DNA of 64,000 bases from Roseiarcus sp963737365 (GCA_963737365.1 CAVTSD010000001.1:620001-684000); one strand, 5' to 3'. Counted from the first letter of the stretch, positions 1-9,215 are shown. Numbers and translations: made by a program. Notes: generated by a model not told the origin, from the sequence alone.

Positions 1-277
1 CGTTCAATCCGGCAATAAGGTCAGCCATTCCAACCGCAAGACGCGCACGCGCTTCTTGCCTAATCTCGTCCAGGTCACGCTGACCTCGGATATGCTCGAG
101 CGCTCCGTGCGCCTGCGCATCACAGCGGCGGCGCTGCGTTCGGTCGAGCATCGCGGCGGGCTCGACGATTTCCTCGTCAAGGCGCACGAGTCGGAGCTTT
201 CCCTCGACGCGGTCAAGCTCAAGCGGGAAATCACCAAGAAGCGCGCCGAAGCCAAGGCCGAGCCCGTCGCCGCCTGA
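1..277 (+). CDS. rpmB: 50S ribosomal protein L28, 5'-truncated by window edge
   Basis: This is the C-terminal part of ribosomal protein L28, a component of the large ribosomal subunit. The reading frame is open from base 2. The conserved segment VSHSNRKTRTRFLPNLVQV is characteristic of L28, which usually reads VSHANNKTKRRFLPNLQ. The tail is alanine- and lysine-rich and ends at a TGA. The N-terminus lies outside the window. A start at the internal TTG (base 56) would cut the conserved core, so I treat the gene as partial. No clear terminator hairpin follows. Confidence 0.93.
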   Translation, partial: VQSGNKVSHSNRKTRTRFLPNLVQVTLTSDMLERSVRLRITAAALRSVEHRGGLDDFLVKAHESELSLDAVKLKREITKKRAEAKAEPVAA

Positions 278-312
278 AGCGGCGCAGGGCCTCAATCCTG
301 CTTGTGCAGACG

Positions 313-966
313 CTAGACGGCGGCGCGCATGAGGCCCGCCGCGTCGCGCGCCAGAGCTTCGACCGAGAGATAATCCCCCGCCGCGAGCGCCGCCTTCTGC
401 AGCATCCACGAACCGCCGACGCAGGGCACGTTCGGAAGCCTGAGGTATTCCGGCGCCTTCCCGAGATCAATGCCGCCTGTCGGGCAGAAGCGGAGATCGG
501 GCAGCGGCGCCGCAAGCGAGGCGAGGAGCTTCGCGCCTCCGACCGCCTCGGCGGGGAAGAGCTTCAGCGCCCGAAAGCCGAGCTCGCGTAAGGCCATCGC
601 TTCCGAAGCCGTCGCGCAACCCGGCAGGAAAGGGATTGGCGATTGCGCAGCGGCCTTGGCGAGCGCGGCCGGCGCGCCGGGACTGACCAGAAACTTGGCC
701 CCCGCTGCGACCGCCTGGTTGATCTGGTCGGCCGAGACGATCGTGCCTGCTCCCACGATCGCGTCGGGCACATTTTTGGCGATGGCTTTAATCGCCTCGA
801 GCGCGGAGGGCGTGCGCAAAGTCACCTCGATCGCATAGAGACCGCCGGCGACGAGCGCCTTGGCCTGCGCGAGCCCATCCTCGACGCTCGCAACCGTGAG
901 CACCGGGATGACCGGCGCAAGCGCCATGATCTTCGCTGTTTCGCGTTCGTGCGCATAAGCCGGCAT
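313..966 (-). CDS. eda: KDPG / 4-hydroxy-2-oxoglutarate aldolase
   Basis: The 217-residue protein belongs to the class I KDPG/KHG aldolase family, which cleaves 2-keto-3-deoxy-6-phosphogluconate to pyruvate and glyceraldehyde-3-phosphate in the Entner-Doudoroff pathway. The family signatures are visible: EVTLRTP with catalytic Glu47, LKLFPAE with the Schiff-base Lys135, CPTGGI and VGGSW. The length matches the family (about 213). I chose the ATG at 966 because GGAG lies just upstream and the homologous sequence begins there. The frame stays open far upstream, but that part overlaps the antiporter gene and is low-complexity shadow sequence. The gene is divergent from the antiporter. Confidence 0.93.
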   Translation of the reverse strand: MPAYAHERETAKIMALAPVIPVLTVASVEDGLAQAKALVAGGLYAIEVTLRTPSALEAIKAIAKNVPDAIVGAGTIVSADQINQAVAAGAKFLVSPGAPAALAKAAAQSPIPFLPGCATASEAMALRELGFRALKLFPAEAVGGAKLLASLAAPLPDLRFCPTGGIDLGKAPEYLRLPNVPCVGGSWMLQKAALAAGDYLSVEALARDAAGLMRAAV

Positions 967-1080
967 GACGATCTCCAAGAGAAAGCATCTCGCCCTTATC
1001 ATGCCATAATCCGCGCGGCGACGCGCGCAATCGAATAGGCTCAGGCCCTCACAAGCGCCGCGGCTGGGACGAGGCCCAAG

Positions 1081-2856
1081 GTGAACGAGCCTGTCGACCT
1101 TTCGGTCTATAAGGAGACGCTGCTGTTCCTGGTGACGGCGGGCGTGGTCGCGCCGCTGTTCTTCCGGCTGCGCATTAGTCCCGTGCTCGGCTACCTGCTC
1201 GCCGGCGTCGCGCTCGGACCTTATGGCCTGGGTTCGATCGCTCGAAACGCCCCGTGGCTGAGCGCGCTTGCGATCAATGTCGAATCGATCGACCGCATCG
1301 GCGCCTTTGGCGTCGTCGCGCTCATGTTCACGATGGGCCTCGAGCTTTCGTTCGAACGGCTGAGGCGCATGCGCCATCTGGTGTTCGGACTGGGCTTTGC
1401 GCAAGTCGGCGTAACGACGCTGACTATGGGCGCCGCCGCCTGGCGCCTCGGCCTGAGCCCTCCCTCGGCGCTCGCGGTCGGCGCGGCGCTGTCGATGTCG
1501 TCGACTGCGATCGTCATTCCGATGCTGGTCGAGAGCAAGCGGCTTCACTCCGGCGCTGGCCGCGCTAGTCTGTCGGTGCTTCTGTTTCAGGATCTGGCGG
1601 TCGCGCCTCTGCTTGTCATGACGGGCGCGATGTCAGCGTCGGGCGACAGCGGGCTTGCGTGGCAGCTCCTGACCACGCTCGTTCCCGCGGTGCTGGTTCT
1701 GACCGCCCTCGTCGTTTTCGGCCGTCTCGCGTTGCGGCCATTTTTTCACTTCGTCGCGGAAACCAAGAGCCCCGAGTTCTTCATGGCCGCCTGCCTCCTG
1801 GTCGTGCTCGGCGACGGGTTGGCGGCCGCCGCGAGCCATCTGTCGATGGCGCTCGGCGCCTTTGTCGCCGGCCTCCTGCTGGCGGAAACCGAATATCGCC
1901 GCGAGATAGAAGTGACCATCGAGCCATTTCGGGGCCTCTTGCTCGGGCTCTACTTCGTCTCGGTCGGGGCCGCGATCAATCCGGCTTTCATCGTCGCACG
2001 CGCCGGCCTCATTCTCGGTCTCGCCGCGGCGCTCGTGGCGGCCAAGGCCCTCATGCTGTTCGGCCTTGGTCGCGCCTTTCGTCTTCCGTCTCGCGCCGCC
2101 GCCGAGACCTCGCTCCTGCTCGGTCCCGGGGGCGAATTCGGCTTCGTCATGATCGGGGCGGCGCTGGCGGGGGGCCTCATCGATCGCACGCTGGCGACGA
2201 CGCTCATCAGCGCGGTCGCGATCTCGATGCTTGTCATTCCGGGGCTGGCGAAACTCGGCGCGCGCATTGGCTCGGCTCCGCGGGGCGCGGCCGACGCGAA
2301 GGCGCCGGAGATACCGCCTGACGGCGAGGCGCCGCGCGTCATCATCGTTGGCTATGGCCGCGTCGGCGCGTTGATCGGCGACATGCTCGATCGGCATGCA
2401 ATCCCGTTCATCGCGGTCGACTCGGATGCGCGCGTTACGTCGCAAGCCCGCGCGGACGGCAAGCCGGTCTATTACGGCGACGCCGCGCGGGCGGAATATC
2501 TGCGCCGCTGCGGGCTCGAGACCGCGCGCGCCGTGGTCGTCACCATGGATTCGACAGCAGCCAACGAAGCGGTAGTCGAGACGACGCGGCGCCTGAGGCC
2601 AGACATCACGTTGGTCGCGCGCGCCCGCGACGCCGATCACGCCCGCGCGCTTTACGAGCTCGGCGTGACCGATGCGGTGCCCGAGACGATCGAGGCAAGC
2701 CTGCAGCTCTCCGAGGCGGTGCTGGTCGATATCGGCGTGCCGATGGGCCTCGTGATCGCCTCGATCCACGAGAAGCGCGACGAGTTCCGCAAGCTCCTAG
2801 CCGTCGCCGGCGCGCCCGACCGCCCCCGTTCGACGCGCGGGCCTAGGCGGGGATAA
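1081..2856 (+). CDS. CPA2-family monovalent cation:proton antiporter (Kef/YbaL type)
   Basis: The 591-residue inner-membrane protein has an N-terminal Na+/H+ exchanger domain (about residues 10-385, many hydrophobic segments, with the early motif SPVLGYLLAGVALGP). A cytoplasmic TrkA-N/RCK nucleotide-binding domain follows from about residue 419, with the Rossmann motif VGYGRVG. This architecture is that of KefB/KefC/YbaL proteins, which exchange K+ (or Na+) for protons under nucleotide or glutathione control. The start is a GTG. The length suits the YbaL-like group. The exact ion and ligand cannot be read from the sequence. Confidence 0.9.
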   Translation: MNEPVDLSVYKETLLFLVTAGVVAPLFFRLRISPVLGYLLAGVALGPYGLGSIARNAPWLSALAINVESIDRIGAFGVVALMFTMGLELSFERLRRMRHLVFGLGFAQVGVTTLTMGAAAWRLGLSPPSALAVGAALSMSSTAIVIPMLVESKRLHSGAGRASLSVLLFQDLAVAPLLVMTGAMSASGDSGLAWQLLTTLVPAVLVLTALVVFGRLALRPFFHFVAETKSPEFFMAACLLVVLGDGLAAAASHLSMALGAFVAGLLLAETEYRREIEVTIEPFRGLLLGLYFVSVGAAINPAFIVARAGLILGLAAALVAAKALMLFGLGRAFRLPSRAAAETSLLLGPGGEFGFVMIGAALAGGLIDRTLATTLISAVAISMLVIPGLAKLGARIGSAPRGAADAKAPEIPPDGEAPRVIIVGYGRVGALIGDMLDRHAIPFIAVDSDARVTSQARADGKPVYYGDAARAEYLRRCGLETARAVVVTMDSTAANEAVVETTRRLRPDITLVARARDADHARALYELGVTDAVPETIEASLQLSEAVLVDIGVPMGLVIASIHEKRDEFRKLLAVAGAPDRPRSTRGPRRG

Positions 2857-2930
2857 ACCATGCCGCTCCCGCGCTCTAGCCTCGTACGCCTCTCTTGTTT
2901 AGAAGGACGCCTTCAACCCGAGAGCCTAAT

Positions 2931-3917
2931 TTGCCCGCCTACGTTCGCCGCCTCATGATCACGCTCGCCGCCTGCGCTGGCTTTGCCGGCGTGGCGCATG
3001 CGTCGGACTGCGCCTTCACGCCAGCGCGCGCGACGCGACTCCAGAGCATGGCCGCCGTCGCGGATTATCAGCCCGTGCTGAAAGCATGCGCCGCCGCCGA
3101 CGGACGCAAGGCGGTGGCGATCCGCGAGATGACCGTGTCAGGCCAAAAGATCGCTCTCCTCGCCGATCCCGAGGCGCTGACCACGCGGCTCGAGCGCGCT
3201 GCGTGCTGGACCTGCCACGACGAGAGCGAGGGCGAACTCGATGCGACCCGCATGGGCCACGCGATCCGCGAATCCGCCGCGGCGCCGGGCCTCGTGCATC
3301 GCGGCTTTCTGCAGAATGCGGGACTCACGCACGGTGGGGGCCGAGGCGATTTCGTCACCGGCGACCTCTGCCCAAGCCAGAAGCCGCTCGTTCGCGCCTT
3401 CTTCACTCGGCTCGAGTCTGAAGAGCCGCACGCGCCGGTCGCGCTCTCCATTTCAGGCCTCTGGTTGATCCATCACTTCGACGATTTTCGCTGGCTCGTC
3501 GATCAGCGCAAGGCCGGCGCGCTCGACATCCTCTGGGTCGATCACACCTATCATCATCCCTATCATCGCCGGCTACCGGACGACGCGAACTTCCTGCTCA
3601 CGAAGGGGGTCGATCCCGACGAGGAGATTTTTGACACCGAGCGGTTGCTCATCGCCAACGGCGAGACGCCGTCTTTGTTTTTCCGCTTTCCAGGTCTCAT
3701 CTCGAGCGATCCGCTGATGCAGGCGGTGAGCAAGCGCCACCTGGTCACGCTCGGCGCAAACGCCTGGCTCGCGCTGGGACAGAAGCCGGAGCGCGGCTCA
3801 ATCGTGCTGGTCCACCCGAACGGCAACGAACCCAAGGGTTTGGCGCTCTTCTCCACAGACCTTGCGCATGGCGAAATCGCCGGGCCGCTCGAGCCGCTGA
3901 CCGCCGCGCCTGAGTAG
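2931..3917 (+). CDS. Secreted NodB-fold (polysaccharide deacetylase-like) protein with a CxxCH motif
   Basis: The protein is predicted to be exported: a basic n-region (YVRRL) is followed by MITLAACAGFAGVAHA. The C-terminal half carries motifs reminiscent of the NodB/polysaccharide deacetylase fold: TGDLCPS in place of TFDDG, HTYHHP (usual form HSxxHP), RFPG (usual form RxPxG) and LVHPNG. The first motif is divergent, so activity is uncertain. Residues 92-96 read CWTCH, a classical c-type haem attachment motif not expected in this family. The TTG at 2931 is preferred because it gives a proper signal peptide and has GAGAG upstream. An ATG at 2955 and a TTG at 2895 are alternatives. Confidence 0.65.
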   Translation: MPAYVRRLMITLAACAGFAGVAHASDCAFTPARATRLQSMAAVADYQPVLKACAAADGRKAVAIREMTVSGQKIALLADPEALTTRLERAACWTCHDESEGELDATRMGHAIRESAAAPGLVHRGFLQNAGLTHGGGRGDFVTGDLCPSQKPLVRAFFTRLESEEPHAPVALSISGLWLIHHFDDFRWLVDQRKAGALDILWVDHTYHHPYHRRLPDDANFLLTKGVDPDEEIFDTERLLIANGETPSLFFRFPGLISSDPLMQAVSKRHLVTLGANAWLALGQKPERGSIVLVHPNGNEPKGLALFSTDLAHGEIAGPLEPLTAAPE

Positions 3918-3943
3918 GCCTGAGCGGGCGCCCGCCCAGTCGA

Positions 3944-6520
3944 TTAAGGCTTCCGCCCGAGGAATATTCCGCTTCCGAGGTAGTTGGTTCCGTTCAGGAT
4001 GAGCGAACCGCCGATCTCACTGTAGGCCGGGGTTGTGCCACCTCCCTGGAAGAAGGAGCCGGCGAGCGTTGCGGTCCGACCTGCAACACTGCCGGGCCCG
4101 CTCAGGGAGTTCAGGGTGCCTCCGAAAGAGGTCAGCGCCGCCGCCGACTGCACGGCGGTGCCGGCGTAGTTTGCTCCGTCGAGGCCTGTGATGTTCACCG
4201 TGCCTGTGCGCGTTGCGAAGTTGGCCGTGGCCGAGAACCCGCCGGCGGCGAGATAGCTAGTCGCGCCGGGCGTAACGCCATTGGCGATGCTCGCGATGGC
4301 CTGCCCGGTATAAGTGGCCGTGCCGGTTATCGGAAGCGTGCCAGCCGTCGTCGGCGTGCCGGCCACCCACAGCAAGAGAACGCCCTGATCCTCGAACGCG
4401 AGCTGGCCGTCGCTCTTTGCGCCGTTGATGGCGCTCCAGAAGCCCCACTGCGTGGTGCAAGCGCAGGGCTGCACGCCGCCGGCGGCGGTGGAAATCGAAC
4501 TCAGAAACGCAGACGTATTCGCGCCGACGCTATTGGCGGTCACCAAGAGCTGATTGGAATAGCCTCCGATTGACGCCAGCGACTGGCCGTCGCGCAGCGA
4601 GACAGGCGTATTGGCCCCGTTGTTGAACACCGCCGCGTCACGAGCTGCGAAATTCGTCGGATTGACATACGTGCCGCGCGCGCTGTTGAGCCCGGTCAGG
4701 CCGTTCCCATTCAGGCTCCCAAAGACGTAGCTCGAACTCGTCATGCCGTTCGTCGGCGGGGAAACGCTCGTCACATTGAAGACCGCAAGCATCTCGCTCG
4801 AATCCCCTGGCAGATAGATGCCGACGTCGCCAGGCTGCCCGGTCAGGTTGGTGACGACATAGGGCTTGGTGTAGTTCGTAAACGGCGGCGTCGCACCCCC
4901 GGTGGCCGTCACCATCACGCCGCCGACATAGCCGTTCAGGGTTAGCGTCGGGTGATTGTTCGCCGAGGTGGTCGGGGCTCCGGTCGTGGTCGTATTGAAC
5001 GTATAATTTGCAGGACCGGACTGGACATAATTGTAAGACGGATTGTTGTTGGCGACGACGGTTCCGGTGTTCAGGTTTGTCGTCGTGTTGTTCAAACTGA
5101 AGGCTGCGACGGGCACGCCGTTCATAGTCGTCACGGTGTTGGGTGGTGACGTCGGCGTCGCCGATGACACGGCGCCGGCGGCAAGCCCGTACCACCCGGC
5201 TGGATTGCGCGTCGTCACGCCGGTGAACCCGCCAGCCTGGGTGAAGCCGATGTTGGGCGCGTTGCTGATCGCGGAGGTCATCACGAACAGCGTTGCGTTC
5301 TGCGCCGCGCCTTGTCCCATTACGCTAAGCCCAGCCTGGAACTGTCGCGAGGTCGTATCCGGCGTGCCGTCCGCGTTGAGGCCGCCCTTCTGATAGCCAA
5401 GGATCGGCGACACCGTGAAATTGCCCGTTCCGGCAAAGGCGCCGGTGAGATAGGGAACGGGGCTCGCGCCGGCGCTGGTGCTAAACGGCCCGGGCGTGAC
5501 CATGGCGTAAGTCACGGTCGGCGCGGGGGTAACCGGCGTAACGGGCGGAACGATCGGCGGCGGAACGACTGGTGGAACGACTGGCGGAACGACCGGCGGA
5601 GTAACGGGCGGCGTGAGCGCGTTAATTATAGCCTGCTGAATGATCGTTTGTTTGGTCGTCCCGACCGCGGTCGTGTTCTGGGACCCCTGTTGCGCGGTCC
5701 GCCCGGCGGTTAGCCAGACTGCTTGCAACGGGTTGCCGCGGCCCTGAGTGGAGGTCGTGTTTGTGGTGATGATCGGCGCGCCGGGGGACGTGGGCGTGCC
5801 GACGTTGTAACTCCGAGCCAGGCTGTCCGTCGGCTGTTGGCTTGTCCCTCCCTTTTGCCCCTTCTGGCTCATCAACTGAGACGTCGACAGCGCGAGCTCC
5901 TGGCTGCTCGCCCGGCCGGGGGAAGAGGGAGGCCTGTTGAACCCGGTGACGGTTACGCCGTAGCCCGGACGCGACACGTCGACCGTGGTCGGATGGCAAT
6001 CCGGGCCGCCGCAGAGCGACGTGACCGACATGTGGCCGAAGCCCAGAACCGCGTGTGTGCCGTTGGCCGCGCTATGCGAGATGATGGCGATGCCGCCACG
6101 GAGGCCAATCGCCGCGACCGGAGTTCGGATCGTGGCGCCCTCGGAATGCGTAGCGACGCCACCCACGACGCGCATCACCCCTTTGCCCAGCGAGAGCGCG
6201 AGCTCCCCTTTCGTGGTGGCCGGATTGTAGACGAAGCGGTCAATCACCAGCGTCGAGTTGGGGCCGACGTTCAGGGTCGTCTTGTCGATGAACAACACCT
6301 GGACGCTGCCGGTCGCGGTAGTCTGGATCTTCTCGTTCTCGACGACCTGCGTCCCGATCTCAATCACGCGCGTAGGCGCGCCGGGGATCGTGCCCGAGGA
6401 GGTCGTGTTGACCGCGCCGGCCGTGCCGACCGTATCGGCGCTGGCCGCGGCCGACAGCACGAGGCAAGCGCCGAACGGGAGGGCGGTGAACAGCAGCGGA
6501 TGCGATCGTCTCCGGCGCAT
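3944..6520 (-). CDS. FecR-domain surface protein with proline-rich linker and TbpB-like C-terminal barrel
   Basis: The 858-residue protein has a signal peptide ending near ASA-DT (residue 29), a FecR domain (about 30-195, with TTLNVGPNSTLVIDRFVYNP and ATIRTPVAAIGLRGG), a proline/valine linker (about 303-335) and a long beta-rich, Gly/Ser/Thr/Asn-rich C-terminal half. The end, with EIGGSLIL and GSGIFLGRK, resembles the small C-terminal beta-barrel of transferrin-binding-protein-B-like surface proteins. The start at 6520 is preferred because the frame further upstream lies inside the neighbouring gene. That neighbour, 17 bp upstream on the same strand, encodes a Slam-like translocon, so this protein is a candidate Slam substrate. 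The FecR part is firm; the TbpB-like call is an inference. Confidence 0.72.
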   Translation of the reverse strand: MRRRRSHPLLFTALPFGACLVLSAAASADTVGTAGAVNTTSSGTIPGAPTRVIEIGTQVVENEKIQTTATGSVQVLFIDKTTLNVGPNSTLVIDRFVYNPATTKGELALSLGKGVMRVVGGVATHSEGATIRTPVAAIGLRGGIAIISHSAANGTHAVLGFGHMSVTSLCGGPDCHPTTVDVSRPGYGVTVTGFNRPPSSPGRASSQELALSTSQLMSQKGQKGGTSQQPTDSLARSYNVGTPTSPGAPIITTNTTSTQGRGNPLQAVWLTAGRTAQQGSQNTTAVGTTKQTIIQQAIINALTPPVTPPVVPPVVPPVVPPPIVPPVTPVTPAPTVTYAMVTPGPFSTSAGASPVPYLTGAFAGTGNFTVSPILGYQKGGLNADGTPDTTSRQFQAGLSVMGQGAAQNATLFVMTSAISNAPNIGFTQAGGFTGVTTRNPAGWYGLAAGAVSSATPTSPPNTVTTMNGVPVAAFSLNNTTTNLNTGTVVANNNPSYNYVQSGPANYTFNTTTTGAPTTSANNHPTLTLNGYVGGVMVTATGGATPPFTNYTKPYVVTNLTGQPGDVGIYLPGDSSEMLAVFNVTSVSPPTNGMTSSSYVFGSLNGNGLTGLNSARGTYVNPTNFAARDAAVFNNGANTPVSLRDGQSLASIGGYSNQLLVTANSVGANTSAFLSSISTAAGGVQPCACTTQWGFWSAINGAKSDGQLAFEDQGVLLLWVAGTPTTAGTLPITGTATYTGQAIASIANGVTPGATSYLAAGGFSATANFATRTGTVNITGLDGANYAGTAVQSAAALTSFGGTLNSLSGPGSVAGRTATLAGSFFQGGGTTPAYSEIGGSLILNGTNYLGSGIFLGRKP

Positions 6521-6537
6521 GACCAGTGTCCTAAAAG

Positions 6538-8073
6538 TCAAAAATGGAAGGTCGGCCCCGCCGCCACGATGAAATCCTGAAGATTGTAGTTCGAAATGGT
6601 CGAGTAGGTGCGCAGATACTGCACCTGCAGCGTGAAGCCGATGTTGTGATAGAAGCTCGTATCCAGGGTTCCAGCCACCCGCCATTGCCGATCCGTGCGG
6701 GTGACGAAGGGCGACACGATCGGGTCCGGGACTGCGTAAGGGGTGTAGGAAAAGCCGGCGGACGGCGTGAACGTCCACAGCGCGCCCGTATGCGCGAATG
6801 AGGGCGCCGCGAAGGAATAGGGCAACCCGGCGTCGATCGAGAAATCGTGAAAGGCGTAAGGACCGTAGCTCGCGCTCGAGTCGGTGTAGGAGACGCGTCC
6901 CTGCCACGACAGGCCCCAGGGGGCGGAGATCAGCCCCGAGCCGAAGACATAGCCGATCCACTGGCCGCCGCTCTGGCCGGCGGCGGTCGGATAATTCGCG
7001 GAATTGTAAAAGTAGCGGTTACGAAACTCGACGCCCGGCGTAATGGTCAGCGTCTCGTTCACCGGCCAGTTCATCGACAGGCCGCCGCCGAGCGTGTTGA
7101 GATAATTCACGCCGCCAAGCGTCAGGTCATTCCCGATGGCGTAGGGATGGACGGTCAGTCCGCCATAGTCGCCGATCCCGAGACGGGGCCCGGTGCGCAA
7201 TTCGGCGAGCCCCAGATCAAGCCGCGTGACCCTGAACTGCTGCGAATAATAAGCGATCAGGTCGGATTCCCATCCGTCGCCTCGCTGGTCGTTGAAATCA
7301 TAGAAATCATGCACGGTGACCAGTCCGAACGCGTTCCAGTCCGGCGTCTTTTGAAATTGCGGCGACAGAAGCGCGTTCTGGCCAAGCGCGAGAACGTTCG
7401 GGGAGTTGGGGCCGGCGTTGGCGTTGCTCTGATAGGCAAGGCCGAATTGCCCATAGACCGAGAATTGATTGATCGCAACGGCCTTGTCGACCGCGGCGAT
7501 ATAGGTCTGCACTTCGGTGCGGATATCGGACGGCGTGTCCGGCGCGTTGATCACGGCATTGAAATAATTGCGCGCCATCTCATACGAACGCAGATGGAAG
7601 TAGAGCACGCCGAGCTGGAGCTTCACCCGGGGAAGATTCGGGTTGTAATAGAGGATGCGCTCGAGCGCGCCGATAGCCGCCTCGTAGTCGCCGAGCTCGG
7701 TCTCGAGCTGGGCGTATTGGAAACCGGCGTCCAGATCGTCGGGTTTGAGCAAGAGGCGCTTGAACAAAAGGTCGGCGGCGACCCGCTTCTCGGCATTATT
7801 CATGGAGGGGGCAGGCGCGGATGCTACTGGCGCCGGAGGCCCGGCCGGCGCCGGAGAGGAAGCGCTGGCGACTTGCGCGAGAGCGGCGGAGGGGACAGCG
7901 AACACCGCGGCAACGAAGCCGATCGCTCCCGCGGACAGAGTCCGGAACAGCCGCAGGCAGCGTATGGTGCGCAGAGGCCGCGCATAGCCGAAGCGCGCGC
8001 CTGCTGCGCCATTGGATCGGCTCAATTCCGCTCCCACTGCATGATGCAGCCCCAGCCTGCGGGTTTTATTCAC
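6538..8073 (-). CDS. TPR plus outer-membrane beta-barrel protein, Slam-like (DUF560)
   Basis: An N-terminal signal sequence (hydrophobic FVAAVFAVPSAALAQ near residues 53-67) is followed by TPR-like helices (about 95-185, with LETELGDYEAAIGALERIL and YYNPNLPRVKLQLGVLYF). A long region of alternating aromatic beta-strands ends in phenylalanine, the usual C-terminal signature of outer-membrane barrels. TPR followed by a barrel is the architecture of surface lipoprotein assembly modulators (Slam), which export TbpB-like proteins across the outer membrane. It is the first gene of a likely two-gene unit with the FecR/TbpB-like gene. The N-terminus is uncertain because about 45 residues precede the hydrophobic segment; GTG or TTG starts closer to it are possible. 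Confidence 0.72.
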   Translation of the reverse strand: MNKTRRLGLHHAVGAELSRSNGAAGARFGYARPLRTIRCLRLFRTLSAGAIGFVAAVFAVPSAALAQVASASSPAPAGPPAPVASAPAPSMNNAEKRVAADLLFKRLLLKPDDLDAGFQYAQLETELGDYEAAIGALERILYYNPNLPRVKLQLGVLYFHLRSYEMARNYFNAVINAPDTPSDIRTEVQTYIAAVDKAVAINQFSVYGQFGLAYQSNANAGPNSPNVLALGQNALLSPQFQKTPDWNAFGLVTVHDFYDFNDQRGDGWESDLIAYYSQQFRVTRLDLGLAELRTGPRLGIGDYGGLTVHPYAIGNDLTLGGVNYLNTLGGGLSMNWPVNETLTITPGVEFRNRYFYNSANYPTAAGQSGGQWIGYVFGSGLISAPWGLSWQGRVSYTDSSASYGPYAFHDFSIDAGLPYSFAAPSFAHTGALWTFTPSAGFSYTPYAVPDPIVSPFVTRTDRQWRVAGTLDTSFYHNIGFTLQVQYLRTYSTISNYNLQDFIVAAGPTFHF

Positions 8074-8212
8074 TAAATCCCATTTCCCACCGAAAGCAAC
8101 CTGATTCTCGACGCGCTGACTGTGTCATTTCCGGACAAACGCCGATCGGGGCGCCATTATCGCCTCCGCTGTCCACGCCTATATTGAGAGCCGGGGAAGA
8201 GGAGATCAACTT

Positions 8213-9094
8213 ATGAACGACGTCAGAGCCGCGGGAACGTTTCCGTTCGGCGACCGGGTTGTGAACCGCCTCGGCTACGGCGCCATGCAGCTTGCCGGAC
8301 CGGGCGTGTTCGGGCCGCCCAAGAATCGCGACGTCGCCGTCAAAGTGCTGCGGGAAGCGGTCGCGAGCGGCGTCAATCATATCGACACCAGCGACTTCTA
8401 TGGCCCCCATGTGACCAATGAGATCATCCGGGAGGCGCTGCATCCCTATGCCGACGACCTGGTGATCGTCACCAAGATCGGCGCCAGGCGCGGGCCGGAC
8501 GCGTCATGGAATCCGGCCATGAGCCCGGACGAGCTCAAGAGCGCGGTCGAGGACAATCTGCGCAATCTCGGCCTCGACGCGCTCGAGGTCGTCAATTTGC
8601 GGATCATGGGCGCGATCCACGGACCCTCCGAAGGGCCGATCGAGGCGCAGCTCTCCGTCCTTGCCGATCTTCAGCGGCAGGGCCTCGTGCGCCATATTGG
8701 CCTCAGCAACGTCACCTCGAAGCAGATCGACGAAGGGCGGCGCATCTGCGACATCGTCTGCGTGCAGAATTTGTACAATGTGGCGCAACGCGAGGACGAC
8801 GCCCTGATCGACGAGCTCGCCCGAGCCGGAATCGCCTATGTGCCGTTCTTTCCGCTCGGTGGGTTTACGCCCCTGCAGTCGACGGAGCTAAACGAAGTCG
8901 CCAAGCGGCTTGGCGCGACGCAGATGCAGGTCGCGCTCGCCTGGCTTCTCCAGCGCGCGCCCAACATCCTGCTCATTCCGGGCACATCGTCGCTCGAACA
9001 CCTGCGCGAAAACCTGGCCGCAGCCAGCCTCAAGCTGCCGGGCGACGCCTTGAGCGCGCTGGACGAAATCGCGAAAAACGCCGCGCCCGCGTAA
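8213..9094 (+). CDS. Aldo/keto reductase (YdbC-like)
   Basis: The 293-residue protein spans a complete aldo/keto reductase TIM barrel that would reduce carbonyl substrates with NADPH in the cytoplasm. Three members of the catalytic tetrad are visible: Asp58 and Tyr63 in HIDTSDFYG, and Lys88 in VTK. The position normally held by histidine reads Asn128 (VVNLR), as I recall for the YdbC-like branch. The C-terminal LLIPGTSSLEHLREN is the cofactor-binding motif. The start has AGAGGAGATCAACTT upstream, a good ribosome site. The substrate is unknown. It is divergent from the Slam-like gene. Confidence 0.88.
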   Translation: MNDVRAAGTFPFGDRVVNRLGYGAMQLAGPGVFGPPKNRDVAVKVLREAVASGVNHIDTSDFYGPHVTNEIIREALHPYADDLVIVTKIGARRGPDASWNPAMSPDELKSAVEDNLRNLGLDALEVVNLRIMGAIHGPSEGPIEAQLSVLADLQRQGLVRHIGLSNVTSKQIDEGRRICDIVCVQNLYNVAQREDDALIDELARAGIAYVPFFPLGGFTPLQSTELNEVAKRLGATQMQVALAWLLQRAPNILLIPGTSSLEHLRENLAAASLKLPGDALSALDEIAKNAAPA

Positions 9095-9101
9095 CGCTTC
9101 G

Positions 9102-9215
9102 CTCCCTTCTCCCCCGGAGAAGGTGGCGCGTGAGAGCGACGGAGCGGGGCTTCCAGGCGCGTTTTCCGCGCCAAATCCACGCCCCAACCCACTCCGGTGG
9201 GAGAGGGCAATCCCT
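9102..9215. repeat. Probable dispersed extragenic palindromic repeat
   Basis: The stretch after the aldo/keto reductase contains short inverted repeats (CTCCCCCGGAGAAGG near the left end and CCACTCCGGTGGGAGAGG near the right end) around a GC-rich spacer. Such paired 'ctcccc-ggagaagg' and 'ccggtgggagagg' blocks are common as dispersed intergenic repeats in alphaproteobacteria. There is only one copy in this window, so its repetitive nature is inferred from general familiarity. Confidence 0.4.

Noticed and set aside
967..1548. Upstream extension of the aldolase frame to more than 400 residues
   Set aside because: The extra part lies antisense to the antiporter gene and is a low-complexity Arg/His-rich shadow; the aldolase fold starts at the ATG at 966.
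5515..5625. Tandem short repeats resembling a CRISPR or satellite array
   Set aside because: They are the codons of a Pro/Val-rich linker in the FecR protein; unit length and spacing are those of the peptide repeat, with no spacers.
6521..6961. Upstream extension of the FecR protein frame
   Set aside because: It overlaps the 3' end of the Slam-like gene on the same strand in another frame and encodes Arg/Leu-rich shadow sequence; the signal peptide begins at 6520.
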